From the NCBI RefSeq assembly GCF_003171515.1, contig NC_089395.1, positions 186,001 to 250,000 on the forward strand: a DNA stretch of 64,000 nt. The letters run 5' to 3'. The stretch is from Pyrenophora tritici-repentis. Taxonomy: Eukaryota > Ascomycota > Dothideomycetes > Pleosporales > Pleosporaceae. Below the pieces are notes generated by a model that was not told the DNA's origin, ran no database searches, and saw only the letters and a program-made list of their open reading frames with translations. Positions 34,201 to 43,913 of the stretch are shown here, one piece after another. A program made the translations under genes and the position numbers. How positions within the stretch are numbered: the stretch's first letter is position 1; the number at the start of each line of letters is the position of its first letter.

Positions 34201-37200
34201 CCGACTCAAACGTTTCAAGCCCCATGAATTACTTGGCAGACTTGTTCCCGGCACAAACCCTCTCTCTCCTACTTGGCGCAACTTCCTCCGCGCCAACGAT
34301 ATTCCTTGGCTTATTGACCACCAACTGGAGTCCAGTGTGGTTCTACCGGGTGCGGGATATGTTTCAATGGCTGTTGAAGCAATGCGTCTCTTCAAAGACA
34401 ACTCCGATGAAGATGCGCCTGGTTTGCAGTATCAATTGCGCGATGTGGATATTGTGAACGCTCTCATAATACCGCATACGACGAGTTCGTCTAACAGAGG
34501 GACGGAAATCCATTTCTCACTGCGTCCCTGCAGTGAGAAGGACTTGGACAATGCAGACTGGTACGAATTCGAGCTGTGGTCAGTCAGCGCCAGACATTCT
34601 TGGATACGCCACTGCAAAGGCTGTATCACTGCTAGAACAGATCACAAGTCAACCCTACCGGAGATTCCGGTATTTTCGTCTGCTTCTGAAATTCTCAATA
34701 AGAAGCAGGCTAAGGAGGTAGAGCCTGAAACTCTGTATCGGAAGTTGCGAGACTCCGGGTTCCATCATGGGCCAACATTCCAGAATATCATTCAGACTCG
34801 AGTACTTGGCGAAAGATCGGAGACAAAATTCGCCATAGCTCCAGTGGCATTCGAGTACGAACAGCAATATGTGATACATCCAACGACACTGGACTCAATT
34901 TTCCAATGCTGCTACGCTTCCCTGCCAAGAGATCTTACAATGGACGCAATGTTCATTCCTCGCTCTATAGGAAATGTGACCATTCCTTCTCAGCTTGGCA
35001 CTCATGTTAATCAAACATTACTCGCAAGCTTGGATTGCTTATCATCAGACTCAAAAGGCTCGCTATTTAAAGGGATAGTATGCGCTACCGGAGATGATGA
35101 CTGTTTAGTCAACGGTGTGCGCCAGAAAGGAGCATTCGAGATTCAGAACCTTCGTCTTCAGCGTGTCACTCAGACGGCAACTGCTACTCAGAACACCAAG
35201 CCTTCAAACCTACCCATTCACTCCAAAAGTCGCTGGGAACTCAACATCCAATATGCTATTCCCGATGGTATCAAAGAATCAATGAGGATCGCGTTGAGCC
35301 AGCCTGAACTAGAGTTTGCAAGAAACGTTCGCGAAGTTTCCTACCACCATCTCGCTAGGGCTCTTCAGCAGCTGGGACCAACGGCCAATGAAAAATGGAC
35401 ATGGTATCACAAGCGCTTCTTCGAATGGATGGGTATGGTTGTCCAAGCAGCCGATGAAAATACTTTGATGTCTGGAAGCGGCTTGTGGCGCACTAGAAAC
35501 GAAGCTTCCATCCAAAATCTTTGTAAAGAGGTGGCCCAAGCCAACGCCTCTGGGGAGATGGTACATCGCATCGGAAGACGTCTGTTTGACATTGTGGAGG
35601 GTAAGCTGACACCTCTGGAGTTGATGATGGAAGACGGACTTTTGAACCGGTACTATGAAGAACTGCCGCAACTTTGCAACGGCTCCTACAAGCATCTCCG
35701 AAAGGTTGTCGAGCTCTACTCTGTCATCGAACCTGGATCACGAGTCTTGGAAATCGGCGCCGGGACTGGTGGAGCTACCTCTGTTGTTTTAGAAGCTTTC
35801 GCTGCGCGATCAGAAGTTGAATCGGGCGCTTCACTACTGGGTCATTACGAGTTTACGGATATTTCTTCCGGCTTCTTCGGGGCAGCAAAGACCAAGTTCA
35901 CTACTTGGGAAGATATGATGGCTTACTCCAAGCTCGATATAGAGCAGGATCCGGTGGAGCAGGGTTTCGCAGCCCACAGTTACGACCTTGTAGTTGCATC
36001 ACATGTGCTGCACGCGACAACTAGTCTAAAGCGTACCTTATCTAACGTCAGGAGATTATTGCGACCAGGAGGCCAGCTCGTTCTGCTTGAAGGAAGCCAA
36101 GATTCCCTCGATGTCCAACTGATCTTCGGCACGGTTGAAAAGTGGTGGTTGAGCGAGGAGCCTGAACGTCAAACATGCCCCTATGTCAATTTGAAGGTAT
36201 GGGACGATGCTTTGAAGGCATCAGGCTTCACTGGCATCGAATTCGAGATTGGAGACTGCGAGGATCCTGAGGTTCAGTTCACGAGCACCATCGTGACGCA
36301 CGCCAAAGTTCAGGATCCTGTATATCCATCGTCAGTCTCCATCGTCGCACCAACTTGTTCGAAACCAGAAGCCTGGGTAGATCAACTATCTGACGCCGTG
36401 CAACATATTACTGGATCTGCGCCTATAATGCAGAGTTTTGGTGAGGCCGAAGCCAAAAACGACTGCTTGCTCATCATGGTGCTCGACCATTCTACACCCT
36501 TCATTGATACCATGGATCGCGAAGCATTTGAAAAGCTTCGGCACCTCTTGCTTCATTCCAGAGACATTCTTTGGCTGAGCTTTGGTGGTGCCATTGACAC
36601 TGAGAATCCTCACTTTGCGCAAATGACTGGACTTTTCAGGACTCTGCGACGCGAGGATCCAAGTAAGCGGTACGTTCATCTGGCATGTGAACGATCTGAG
36701 AAATCACTGCCGACAGAAACCATGCAAATGCTTGCATATGTGTTTGAAAAGAGTTTTGACGACAGTATATCGGAGACTACCAACATGGATTGGGAGTATT
36801 CTGTCAAAGACAGGAATCTGTACGTTCCTCGCCTCTATCCGGATTTCGAACAAGATAGGGCTGCCAGTGGAGACGACCAACCTTTGCAGCTGCAAGCGTT
36901 CAGCTGCTCCGGCAAAACACTGGTCTTCCAGCCAACACGCAGCGGTGTATCGGGCACTGGGTTTTGCTTCATGGAGACTACCAACACAGTGGACGACTTA
37001 CCGAACGGATTTGTCGAGGTCGAAGCGAAGGCTTTTGGTCTCAACATCGTAGGAGCAAATGAAGAAAACCGGTCGATTGCACATGAAGGTAGTGGTCTCG
37101 TCAGACAGCTTGGTCCAGGCACACAAGACTCTGGACTCCGTGTCGGCGATCGAGTCTGCGGCATCTTCAAAGGTCCTATCAGCAACAACGGTCGCGCTCA

Positions 37201-39145
37201 CTGGACGAGCATCTCCAAAGTTCCCGACAACTTCACTTGGAGTGAAGCTGCATCTATACCATATGCACATGCAACCGCCTGGTTGGCCCTTTGTCACATA
37301 GCAAGGCTGCAAAAGCACGAGCGAGTGTTGTTACACTTCGCGACCGCTGGTGTTGGCCAAGCTGCTCTCGCATTGGCAGAGAACATCGGTGCTGAGATTT
37401 TTGTCGTTTGCGGGACAGATGAGGAGCGTCGAGTCCTGCTTGGGTATCACAACATCCCTTCTACCCACATCTTGCCTAGTGGAGCGGCCTCTCTCGTCGC
37501 TGCCATAATGTCTCACACCAATGGCCAAGGCGTCGACGTTACGCTAAGCCCCGTCACTGGACCATTGCTCAAGGCAACCTGGGAGTGCACTGCTCCGTTC
37601 GGTCGATTTGTACAGATCGGTAAGGCCGATGCAGAACGATCGAAGCATCTTGATATGTGGCCTTTTGGCCGCGGCGTATCTATGACTGGCCTGGACGTTC
37701 TTCAGTACAGCGAAATGAAGGGTGCGATGGTACACACTGCGTTGGCAAAATCCATCGAATTGCTTCAACACAAGCGAACCAGACTTACAGCCCATCTCAA
37801 CATCTTCAAACTCGCCGAAGTTGACAAAGCGCTTCAGTATGTCCGGGGTAAGAGCTATGTTGGCAGTGCTATCATCCTTCCACAGCCAGGCGAAAAGGTT
37901 CATGTCATTCCCAAGACTGTGATTTCACTCGGTGTAGACTCTCCGGGTTCTACCTACTTAATCGTTGGTGGTCTGGGGGGTATTGGGCTAGCCACCGCTT
38001 ATTGGATGATGGAACATGGGGCCAAGAACTTGCTGATAGTCTCCCGCAATGCCTTGGCACATCCGAAGGGGTTGGCGTTGGCTCAAAAGGGAACAGAGTG
38101 TGGCTGCAATGTCCATATACGCAATTGCGACATATCCGATGAGGCCAATGTGCGTCATCTTCTCGCAAAGGCAAAGGAAGACATGCCTCCGATCCGTGGC
38201 GTGCTTCAGATCGCTGCAATACTCGACGTAAGTAGCGAAGAAAATCGTAGCAAGACGGCATGTGCTAACTAGTCGCAGGACACAATCTTCGAACGTATGA
38301 CGTTTGAGCAATGGCAGAAAGCCATCGGTCCCAAGGTTAGCGGTACCTGGGCCCTGCACAACAACCTGTCTGACCTCGAGTTTTTCATAACAACCTCATC
38401 CGCCACGGGAGTGCTGGGCAATGTGTCACAGAGCAATTACACCGCCGGTGGCACCTTCCAGGATGCGTTTGCACGATACCGCACTTCTCTTGGCCTGCCT
38501 GCCGTGACCATCGATCTTGGCCCAATCGATGATGTCGGATATGTTGCGGAAGGCGGAGACGTAGTCAAGAATCGCGTGGAGAAGGCTCTCGGAATGAAGT
38601 GTCTTCCCATCGCACATGTCCTCCGACTTTTCGAGGATGCGATCAGAAATCCAAAGCGGCGCTACGCAGAGAACAGCCAGGTAATTACCTGTATTTCTGG
38701 ATACCGTAGCTTGGTCGACGATCCAGCTGTAAAGCGTGACCGTCGATTGGGAACTCTCCGACTAGGCGATATCATGGCGACAGAAGTCTCGGCTCACGGG
38801 CAGTCCGACTCCGCCAGAGATATCGAGGGTTTGTTGTCCCGGTTGTCGGCAATGTCGGCTTCTGTTGGGGGCAACTTGAAAGACATCATCACGGACCTCT
38901 TGGTGGCCAAGCTCGCGGAGCTTTTCAATCTGGAAAAGATCGACATTGACACTGGTGATGCTCTGACAAGTATCGGTGTCGACTCTTTAGTTGCTGTGGA
39001 CTTCAGGAATTGGCTGGGCAGCGTTGTCAAAGCCAAGGTCAGCATCTTCGAGATTCTTCAGACGCCGGCAGTGAGGGAATTCGCCGGATTGATTGCGGAG
39101 AGAATTGGAAACTGTAACGGGCTGAGCCTCGAGTCACATGACTAG
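31254..39145 (+). CDS. Highly reducing polyketide synthase KS-AT-DH-MT-ER-KR-ACP
   Basis: Four exons (31254-31499, 31559-31703, 31761-38227, 38279-39145) encode 2574 residues. KS: nucleophile Cys199 in DTGCSGG, His334 in EAHLTGT, His373 in NIGHTEP. AT: Ser648 in SHSSGE and an AYHSHHM motif, fitting malonyl-CoA. DH: His984 in WLIDHQ and Asp1175 in HPTTLDSIFQ. C-methyltransferase: LEIGAGTGG near 1460. ER: about 1850-2120 with HFATAGVGQA. KR: GGLGGIGLA and Tyr2340. ACP: Ser2522 in GVDSL. No thioesterase or reductase release domain follows, so release probably needs a partner, the neighbouring acyltransferase being a candidate. Deviations from usual motifs are the Gly before the KS Cys, Leu in EAHLTGT, Ala in the ER glycine motif and Gly in place of the KR Asn. 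Intron 2 (57 nt) is in frame and free of stops. Confidence 0.93.
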
Positions 39146-39337
39146 GCTGCTAGCCTAGTCGCTTCCCCGGCAACGTGAGGGCCGTGCGCCAACCCAAACA
39201 AAGCAGGCTCGCCGCTTGCGTCTTACCTTCTTTCTTCATCTTGACTGTAAATAGCATCTGGACTAGGTAGCTGGAATACAGTCCCTACAGACCGTTCACA
39301 GAAACGTTGGAAAAGGCACTTTTCCTGAAAAGATGTA
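39146..39337. terminator. PKS 3' region
   Basis: About 190 bp between the PKS stop and the pogo insertion, which marks the right border of the cluster. No further feature seen. Confidence 0.3.
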
Positions 39338-41191
39338 ACATGATCCATGGGCGAGCGGCGCACACGGGCGAGCGGCGCACCCCACCAACTTTACTCACCT
39401 TACTGATCTTAATCTACAATGGCTCAACGCAGCGCTACTCAATTACTATCAAATGAAGCAGATATTCAGCTTGCTATCTCATCTATTAATGCGCACCAGA
39501 TCCAAGGTACCCGTACTGCTGCAGTAGTCTACAACGTAGCCGAAACAACGCTCCGCCGCCGACGCGCTGGTATACCTGCCCGACGCGATTGCCCGCCCAA
39601 CTCAAGGAAGCTTACCCAGAGAGAAGAGGAGGTGATTATCAGCTATATACTTCAGCTAGATCTGCGTGGATTTGCGCCTACCTACACAGCTGTACGTGAT
39701 ATGGCTGATAAGCTGCTGGCTGCGCGTGGTGGAGAGCAGGTTGGAGTCAACTGGCCATCTACCTTTGTTAAGCGTACAGACAGTCTTCGGACGTGTTTCA
39801 ACCAAGCGTACGATAGGCAGAGAGCTCTTTGTGAGGATGCAACATTAATAAAGAGGTGGTTTAAGCTTATAGAAGAGACAAAGGCTGAGCTAGGTATCTG
39901 CGATGAGGACGTCTACAACTTTGATGAAGCTGGCTTTATGATGGGCAAGATTACAACGCAGCTAGTTATAACAGGAGCAGAGAGGAGAGGCAGGCCGAAG
40001 AGTATTCAGCCAGGCAATCGCGAGTGGGTAACGCTGATCGCTGCTATCAGCGCTGCTGGCTGGTCAGTCCCACCGTTCCTCATCTTCGCTGGCCAGTACC
40101 ACCTATCAGCCTGGTATAAGGAAGCTGAGATCCCACGCGACTGGGCGATCGCAGTCAGCGATAATGGCTGGACGAATAATGAGCTTGGAGTTGAGTGGCT
40201 AAAGCACTTCAACGCTCACACGCAGGCTCGTAGTGTAGGCGCGCGTCGCCTGCTTATTATTGATGGCCATAAGAGCCACCAATCTCTAGAGTTCCAGGAG
40301 CTCTGCAAGGAGAACAATATCCATACGCTCTGTATGCCTCCTCACTCATCTCACCTACTCCAGCCACTTGATGTTGGCTGCTTCTCGCCATTGAAGCGCG
40401 CGTACAGCCGTGAGGTGGAGAGCCTCATGCGCAACCACATCAACCACATCACCAAGCTAGAGTTTCTGCCAGCGTTCAAGGCAGCATTTGATCAAGCGTT
40501 CACGCCAGCCAATATCTGCTCAGCCTTCCGCGGCGCAGGCCTTGTTCCTCTACAACCAGAGGCTGTTCTATCAAAGGTAGATGTACAACTGCGTACACCT
40601 ACTCCTCCAGCAGCTCTGCCAGAGGCTCCCTGGGTAGCTCAAACGCCGAGCAACGTACGTGAGCTTGAGGCTCAGTCAAGCCTAATACGTGAGCGCGTGC
40701 GCCAGCACAAGAGCTCATCACCAGCTTCAATTATTATGGCGATTGACCAGCTAAAGAAGGGCGCCGAGGTGATGATGCTCTCTGCTGAGCTGATGCGCGA
40801 TCGGATCTCTAGTCTTGAGAAGGCCAACAGCGCAGCCTCAGAGCGTAGGCGGCGCTCTAAAAGGCGTATACAGAAGCATGGAGTACTCACAAAGGGAGCT
40901 GGAGAGGATATACTGGCTCAAAATGAGGCTGACCAGCAGATTGCTCATGAAGAGCGTCAAGGAGGAGCGCGATCAGGCCTTAGCCAGCGGGCTCAAAGGC
41001 GCTGCACTAGGTGCAAGGAGACTGGGCACAACTCGCGCACATGCAAGACTGATACTATTAATATAGAGTAATCTACTGTATTAATATCTAGCAATAATAT
41101 TATCGCGTTGTTGAGATGCATCGCTTTAAAGTTGCAAAAGTTGGTGGGGTGCGCCGCTCGCCCGTGTGCGCCGCTCGCCCATGGATCATGT
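39338..41191 (+). mobile_element. Pogo/Fot1-like DNA transposon, apparently complete
   Basis: 1854 bp, inserted at TA (39336-39337 and 41192-41193). The inverted repeats are about 50 bp and perfect, starting ACATGATCCATGGGCGAGCG. They contain a direct duplication of GGGCGAGCGGCGCAC. The single transposase frame fills the interior. Confidence 0.92.
39419..41071 (+). CDS. Pogo/Fot1 family transposase (DDE_1) with C-terminal zinc knuckle
   Basis: 550 residues, one exon, uninterrupted. An N-terminal helix-turn-helix (psq-like, [17 protein letters not shown]) is followed by a CENP-B-like HTH region. The DDE domain has Asp169 (NFDEAGF), Asp282 (IIDGHKSH) and Asp318 (LQPLDVGCF), giving DD35D spacing as in the pogo/Fot1 group. 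After a coiled, basic region the protein ends with [14 protein letters not shown], a CCHC knuckle. The frame lies wholly inside perfect terminal repeats and every catalytic residue is present, so it could be an active autonomous copy. Confidence 0.92.
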   Translation: MAQRSATQLLSNEADIQLAISSINAHQIQGTRTAAVVYNVAETTLRRRRAGIPARRDCPPNSRKLTQREEEVIISYILQLDLRGFAPTYTAVRDMADKLLAARGGEQVGVNWPSTFVKRTDSLRTCFNQAYDRQRALCEDATLIKRWFKLIEETKAELGICDEDVYNFDEAGFMMGKITTQLVITGAERRGRPKSIQPGNREWVTLIAAISAAGWSVPPFLIFAGQYHLSAWYKEAEIPRDWAIAVSDNGWTNNELGVEWLKHFNAHTQARSVGARRLLIIDGHKSHQSLEFQELCKENNIHTLCMPPHSSHLLQPLDVGCFSPLKRAYSREVESLMRNHINHITKLEFLPAFKAAFDQAFTPANICSAFRGAGLVPLQPEAVLSKVDVQLRTPTPPAALPEAPWVAQTPSNVRELEAQSSLIRERVRQHKSSSPASIIMAIDQLKKGAEVMMLSAELMRDRISSLEKANSAASERRRRSKRRIQKHGVLTKGAGEDILAQNEADQQIAHEERQGGARSGLSQRAQRRCTRCKETGHNSRTCKTDTINIE

Positions 41192-41193
41192 TA

Positions 41194-41615
41194 GGCTATA
41201 TATGGAATTCACCTCAAAACAACGGTGGCTAGTTCATATCAGTCGCGCATCATACTACGTACAATAGTACATTGCTTGGCCTTATCGGTCAAGGTGCGGC
41301 TGTGCATGTCTCGTGCCATGATTCCGATAAAAGAGGCACGAATGTTTGCCCGCCGAGCTTCACAAAGCATGCATACAAGTGCACACAGACGGTAGCCAGC
41401 GTCATTGTACCTCCTTCTGACAAGAATCAGAGGTGATCATATGAGATACATGAGAGGCGCAAAGGAGTAAATTCTCAAAATTGGAAAGGGGAGGCTATAT
41501 ATGAGTAGCAGAAATAGATATGCGGCTATTGGGTACTAAATGATGGCATCGTGAAAGGCTTCATCCACCTCCAGATTACTGTAACTGCTCTCAGTCCCCT
41601 CGAATCTGTTCCTTA
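41194..41615. other. Intergenic DNA, nothing recognised
   Basis: About 420 bp between the pogo element and the third 128-bp MITE; no gene seen. Confidence 0.35.
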
Positions 41616-41623
41616 GATATACA

Positions 41624-41751
41624 CAGACTCCGCAACAATCAATCGGATCGGCATGATTGATTCCTATCTAGGTTAAAGGCTGCCTAATGAAGTAATTCTT
41701 TAACCTATATAGGAATCAATCATGTCAATCGATTGATTGTTGCGGAGTCTG
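41624..41751. mobile_element. 128-bp hAT-type MITE, copy 3
   Basis: Same sequence as the copies at 15445 and 28758, with its own perfect duplication GATATACA (41616-41623, 41752-41759). Confidence 0.92.
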
Positions 41752-41759
41752 GATATACA

Positions 41760-42113
41760 CTTCTAAACTTTCCGATGCGCTCGTCTTCCGCTTCGAAGAC
41801 CAAGTCTTGAGGATCATGTATCTCAATCTTCTGATCTACGTGCACACCTTGATCTTAAGCGTGGATGTTGATCAGACCTGGTATGGCCATAGTGTGCATC
41901 ATACGTTCCTGAACCGATGCGGTGTCGGGCGAGTGAAAGATGAAGTAGAGTATCTGTTGCAGTTAATGCAGTCAATCAAAGTGTGTCCGCGCGAGGCAGT
42001 CATCAGTGTATTGTGTTCTGTTGTTGGTGTGCTGTCATAGCCACCTTATATGTAGCCATAATCAGGGTCTATTTACATGACGTATCTCTGATGCTGGTGA
42101 GGGGAGAAGGTGC
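41760..42113. other. Intergenic DNA, possible lost end of the twinfilin-like gene
   Basis: A plus-strand frame at 41807-42040 shows no known domain. Read on the minus strand this is where the missing C-terminal part of the fragment at 42114-43037 should be, but no actin-binding sequence was recognised. Confidence 0.3.
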
Positions 42114-43037
42114 TCATGGAGGGGAGGGAGGAGCGCCAGGACAACGCACGTGACATGCGCAATACCCTTGCCTCACAAACCGCAACAGTATCCGTGTGAT
42201 GGCGTGGCGGTAGAGAGTAAAACTAGGTGTTTCGGCGGGCAGTGTTGCTGCCACGTCTGCAATTGCTAGGTTTTTGATGTACCTTAGCTCAAGGGTTTCT
42301 GTGGACGTATTGACGGACTTGAACAGGTTAGTATTTGACTGTATAAGGTAAGATTGAGAGTATAGTACAATCTGAACAGCCGTGCTAGGAGTATGGAGCT
42401 GTGCGAGCGCCTCCAAAGCTTCAGGCGATATATTGTTCTTCATTCGACGGTCGCACAGACGGCACTTGTTCCTCTTGTATCCTGCATCTATCAGACTTTT
42501 CTGACCATTTCGAGCACTCCCATCTACTCTCTGCTCGCCTGCATCATTAGCGACGGCATCTTTCGATCTCTGCTCAGCATCCCGCTCTTCCCATGATCGT
42601 TCATCCGTCACTTCTCCAATCTCCTTACAAATCATAGACCTGACGAAGTATTTTTCTCCCAATTGCAGCAGGAATTCATGTCTATTCTTGAGGACTAGAT
42701 CTCGCTCATTCTTATCCCCACGATATGGTACATATGTAAGAAAGACAAGTGATCCATCCCAGCGTAAGATGATGTAACATGACTTCAGTGGAGTTAACAT
42801 GCCGTCAAGTTCGTTGAGAGTAGTTTGAAAGGAATTATCTCGTCGGAATAAGGGTGGCAGAGGTTGGAGCTCAGATTCGCCTGATAGGTTCAGTAGTAAT
42901 GCGTAGAGAGATTCATCTTCGACGAAAGCCGCGAACGCTGTACGGATATTCTCCAACAATTCTTATCGCAGATAGTTAGCGACACGGAAATAGATTATAG
43001 AATAATAGAATAACGTACTTAAAGTCATTCGACTCAT
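42114..43037 (-). pseudogene. Twinfilin-like (ADF-H) gene fragment, C-terminus missing
   Basis: Exon 1 starts at 43037 (MSRMTLK); an intron 43018-42962 (GTACGT..AAG) joins it to a long exon. The first part fits an actin-depolymerising (ADF-H) domain as in twinfilin: YIILRWDG, LTYVPYRGDKNERDLVLKNR, then LGEKYFVRSM and VTDERSWEE. A basic linker follows, then the start of a second ADF-H domain (ISPEALEALAQL, STETLEL, PSFTLYRH). After TLYRH the similarity stops and the frame runs into low-complexity sequence ending at 42114. Twinfilin is a cytosolic actin-monomer binding protein, normally about 330 residues and single copy. This may be a truncated duplicate or a gene whose last exon I failed to find. 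Confidence 0.55.
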
Positions 43038-43905
43038 TTTTGAAATGTTTATCACTGTCTTGGCGCCTGTCTGTCCAACACTATTGCAGCAATACTGGGC
43101 TGTAAACTGGTAGCATATACCAGGTATACAAGAGAGTCGGATTTCTGCGAACTCGCCACTTGTTCCACCACTTGGTTTGATTATTTGGTGAGCCGGTATG
43201 CGTTCTCATGCATCTTGTATGCCCAAGTGTCTAGCTTCAAAGGAAGGCGAGAAGAAGTGCGGAATTCCACCAAGGTGCGGACTTCCCCCCACACCGGTAC
43301 TGCCGCCGGCTATCCTCTGAGTGGTCACGAATATGCCGAAAACTACCCTTGCTTATCTTGTTGCGAATATAAGCTGTCCAATCAAGCTTCAGAAAAGCTC
43401 AAGACGAGGGACAGTGATGTCCGCACTACATATCGAGCATTGCTTCGCTTGCATTTTTCGGATCAACAGTATCATGGCTCATGTTAAATTCACAGAAGAC
43501 TTATTTTTTGGTTCCTTCGATATTATGGCAAGTTCTCCGTCGTTTCACTTGCCTTGTAATATGTTCGAAGTATGTGTTTCTGTTGCGGTGGAGTGAACAG
43601 TGCGCATGTGCGGAGAATTGAAGGATTGAACTGAGGTTGTATTGTACAAGCTATGGAAAGTTTATGTAGATGGGTGACGTCAACCGTGCTAGTCCCAAAT
43701 AGGCATCGTTCCATTACAAATGTGAGTTGCGACTGCAGGAGAGACCCCAAACCGTGACAGTTTCTGTTCTCAACCACTGTATGGTAAGCAAGTCTGAATT
43801 CGAAAGTGAGTGTTCAATGACAGCGAGATTACGAACCGTTGGAGCTGTTCGTAACTGAGGGTGCATAATGGACAGAGGTAGTACTTGGAGGTTTTTGGTA
43901 TGGGC
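43038..43905. other. Intergenic DNA, nothing recognised
   Basis: About 870 bp. Overlapping open frames at 43185-43596 (plus) and 43523-43964 (minus) carry no recognisable domain and are not annotated. Confidence 0.35.
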
Positions 43906-43913
43906 ATACTTGT

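Noticed and set aside
31649..38272. PKS starting at the internal ATG at 31649 and ending at 38272
   Set aside because: This treats intron 2 as coding and stops inside intron 3; spliced exons restore the KS N-terminus and the KR-ACP end.
41807..42040. Plus-strand frame of 77 residues
   Set aside because: No domain; overlaps the expected 3' region of the twinfilin-like fragment.
43185..43596. Overlapping small plus-strand frames
   Set aside because: No motif, no convincing codon pattern, no neighbour context.
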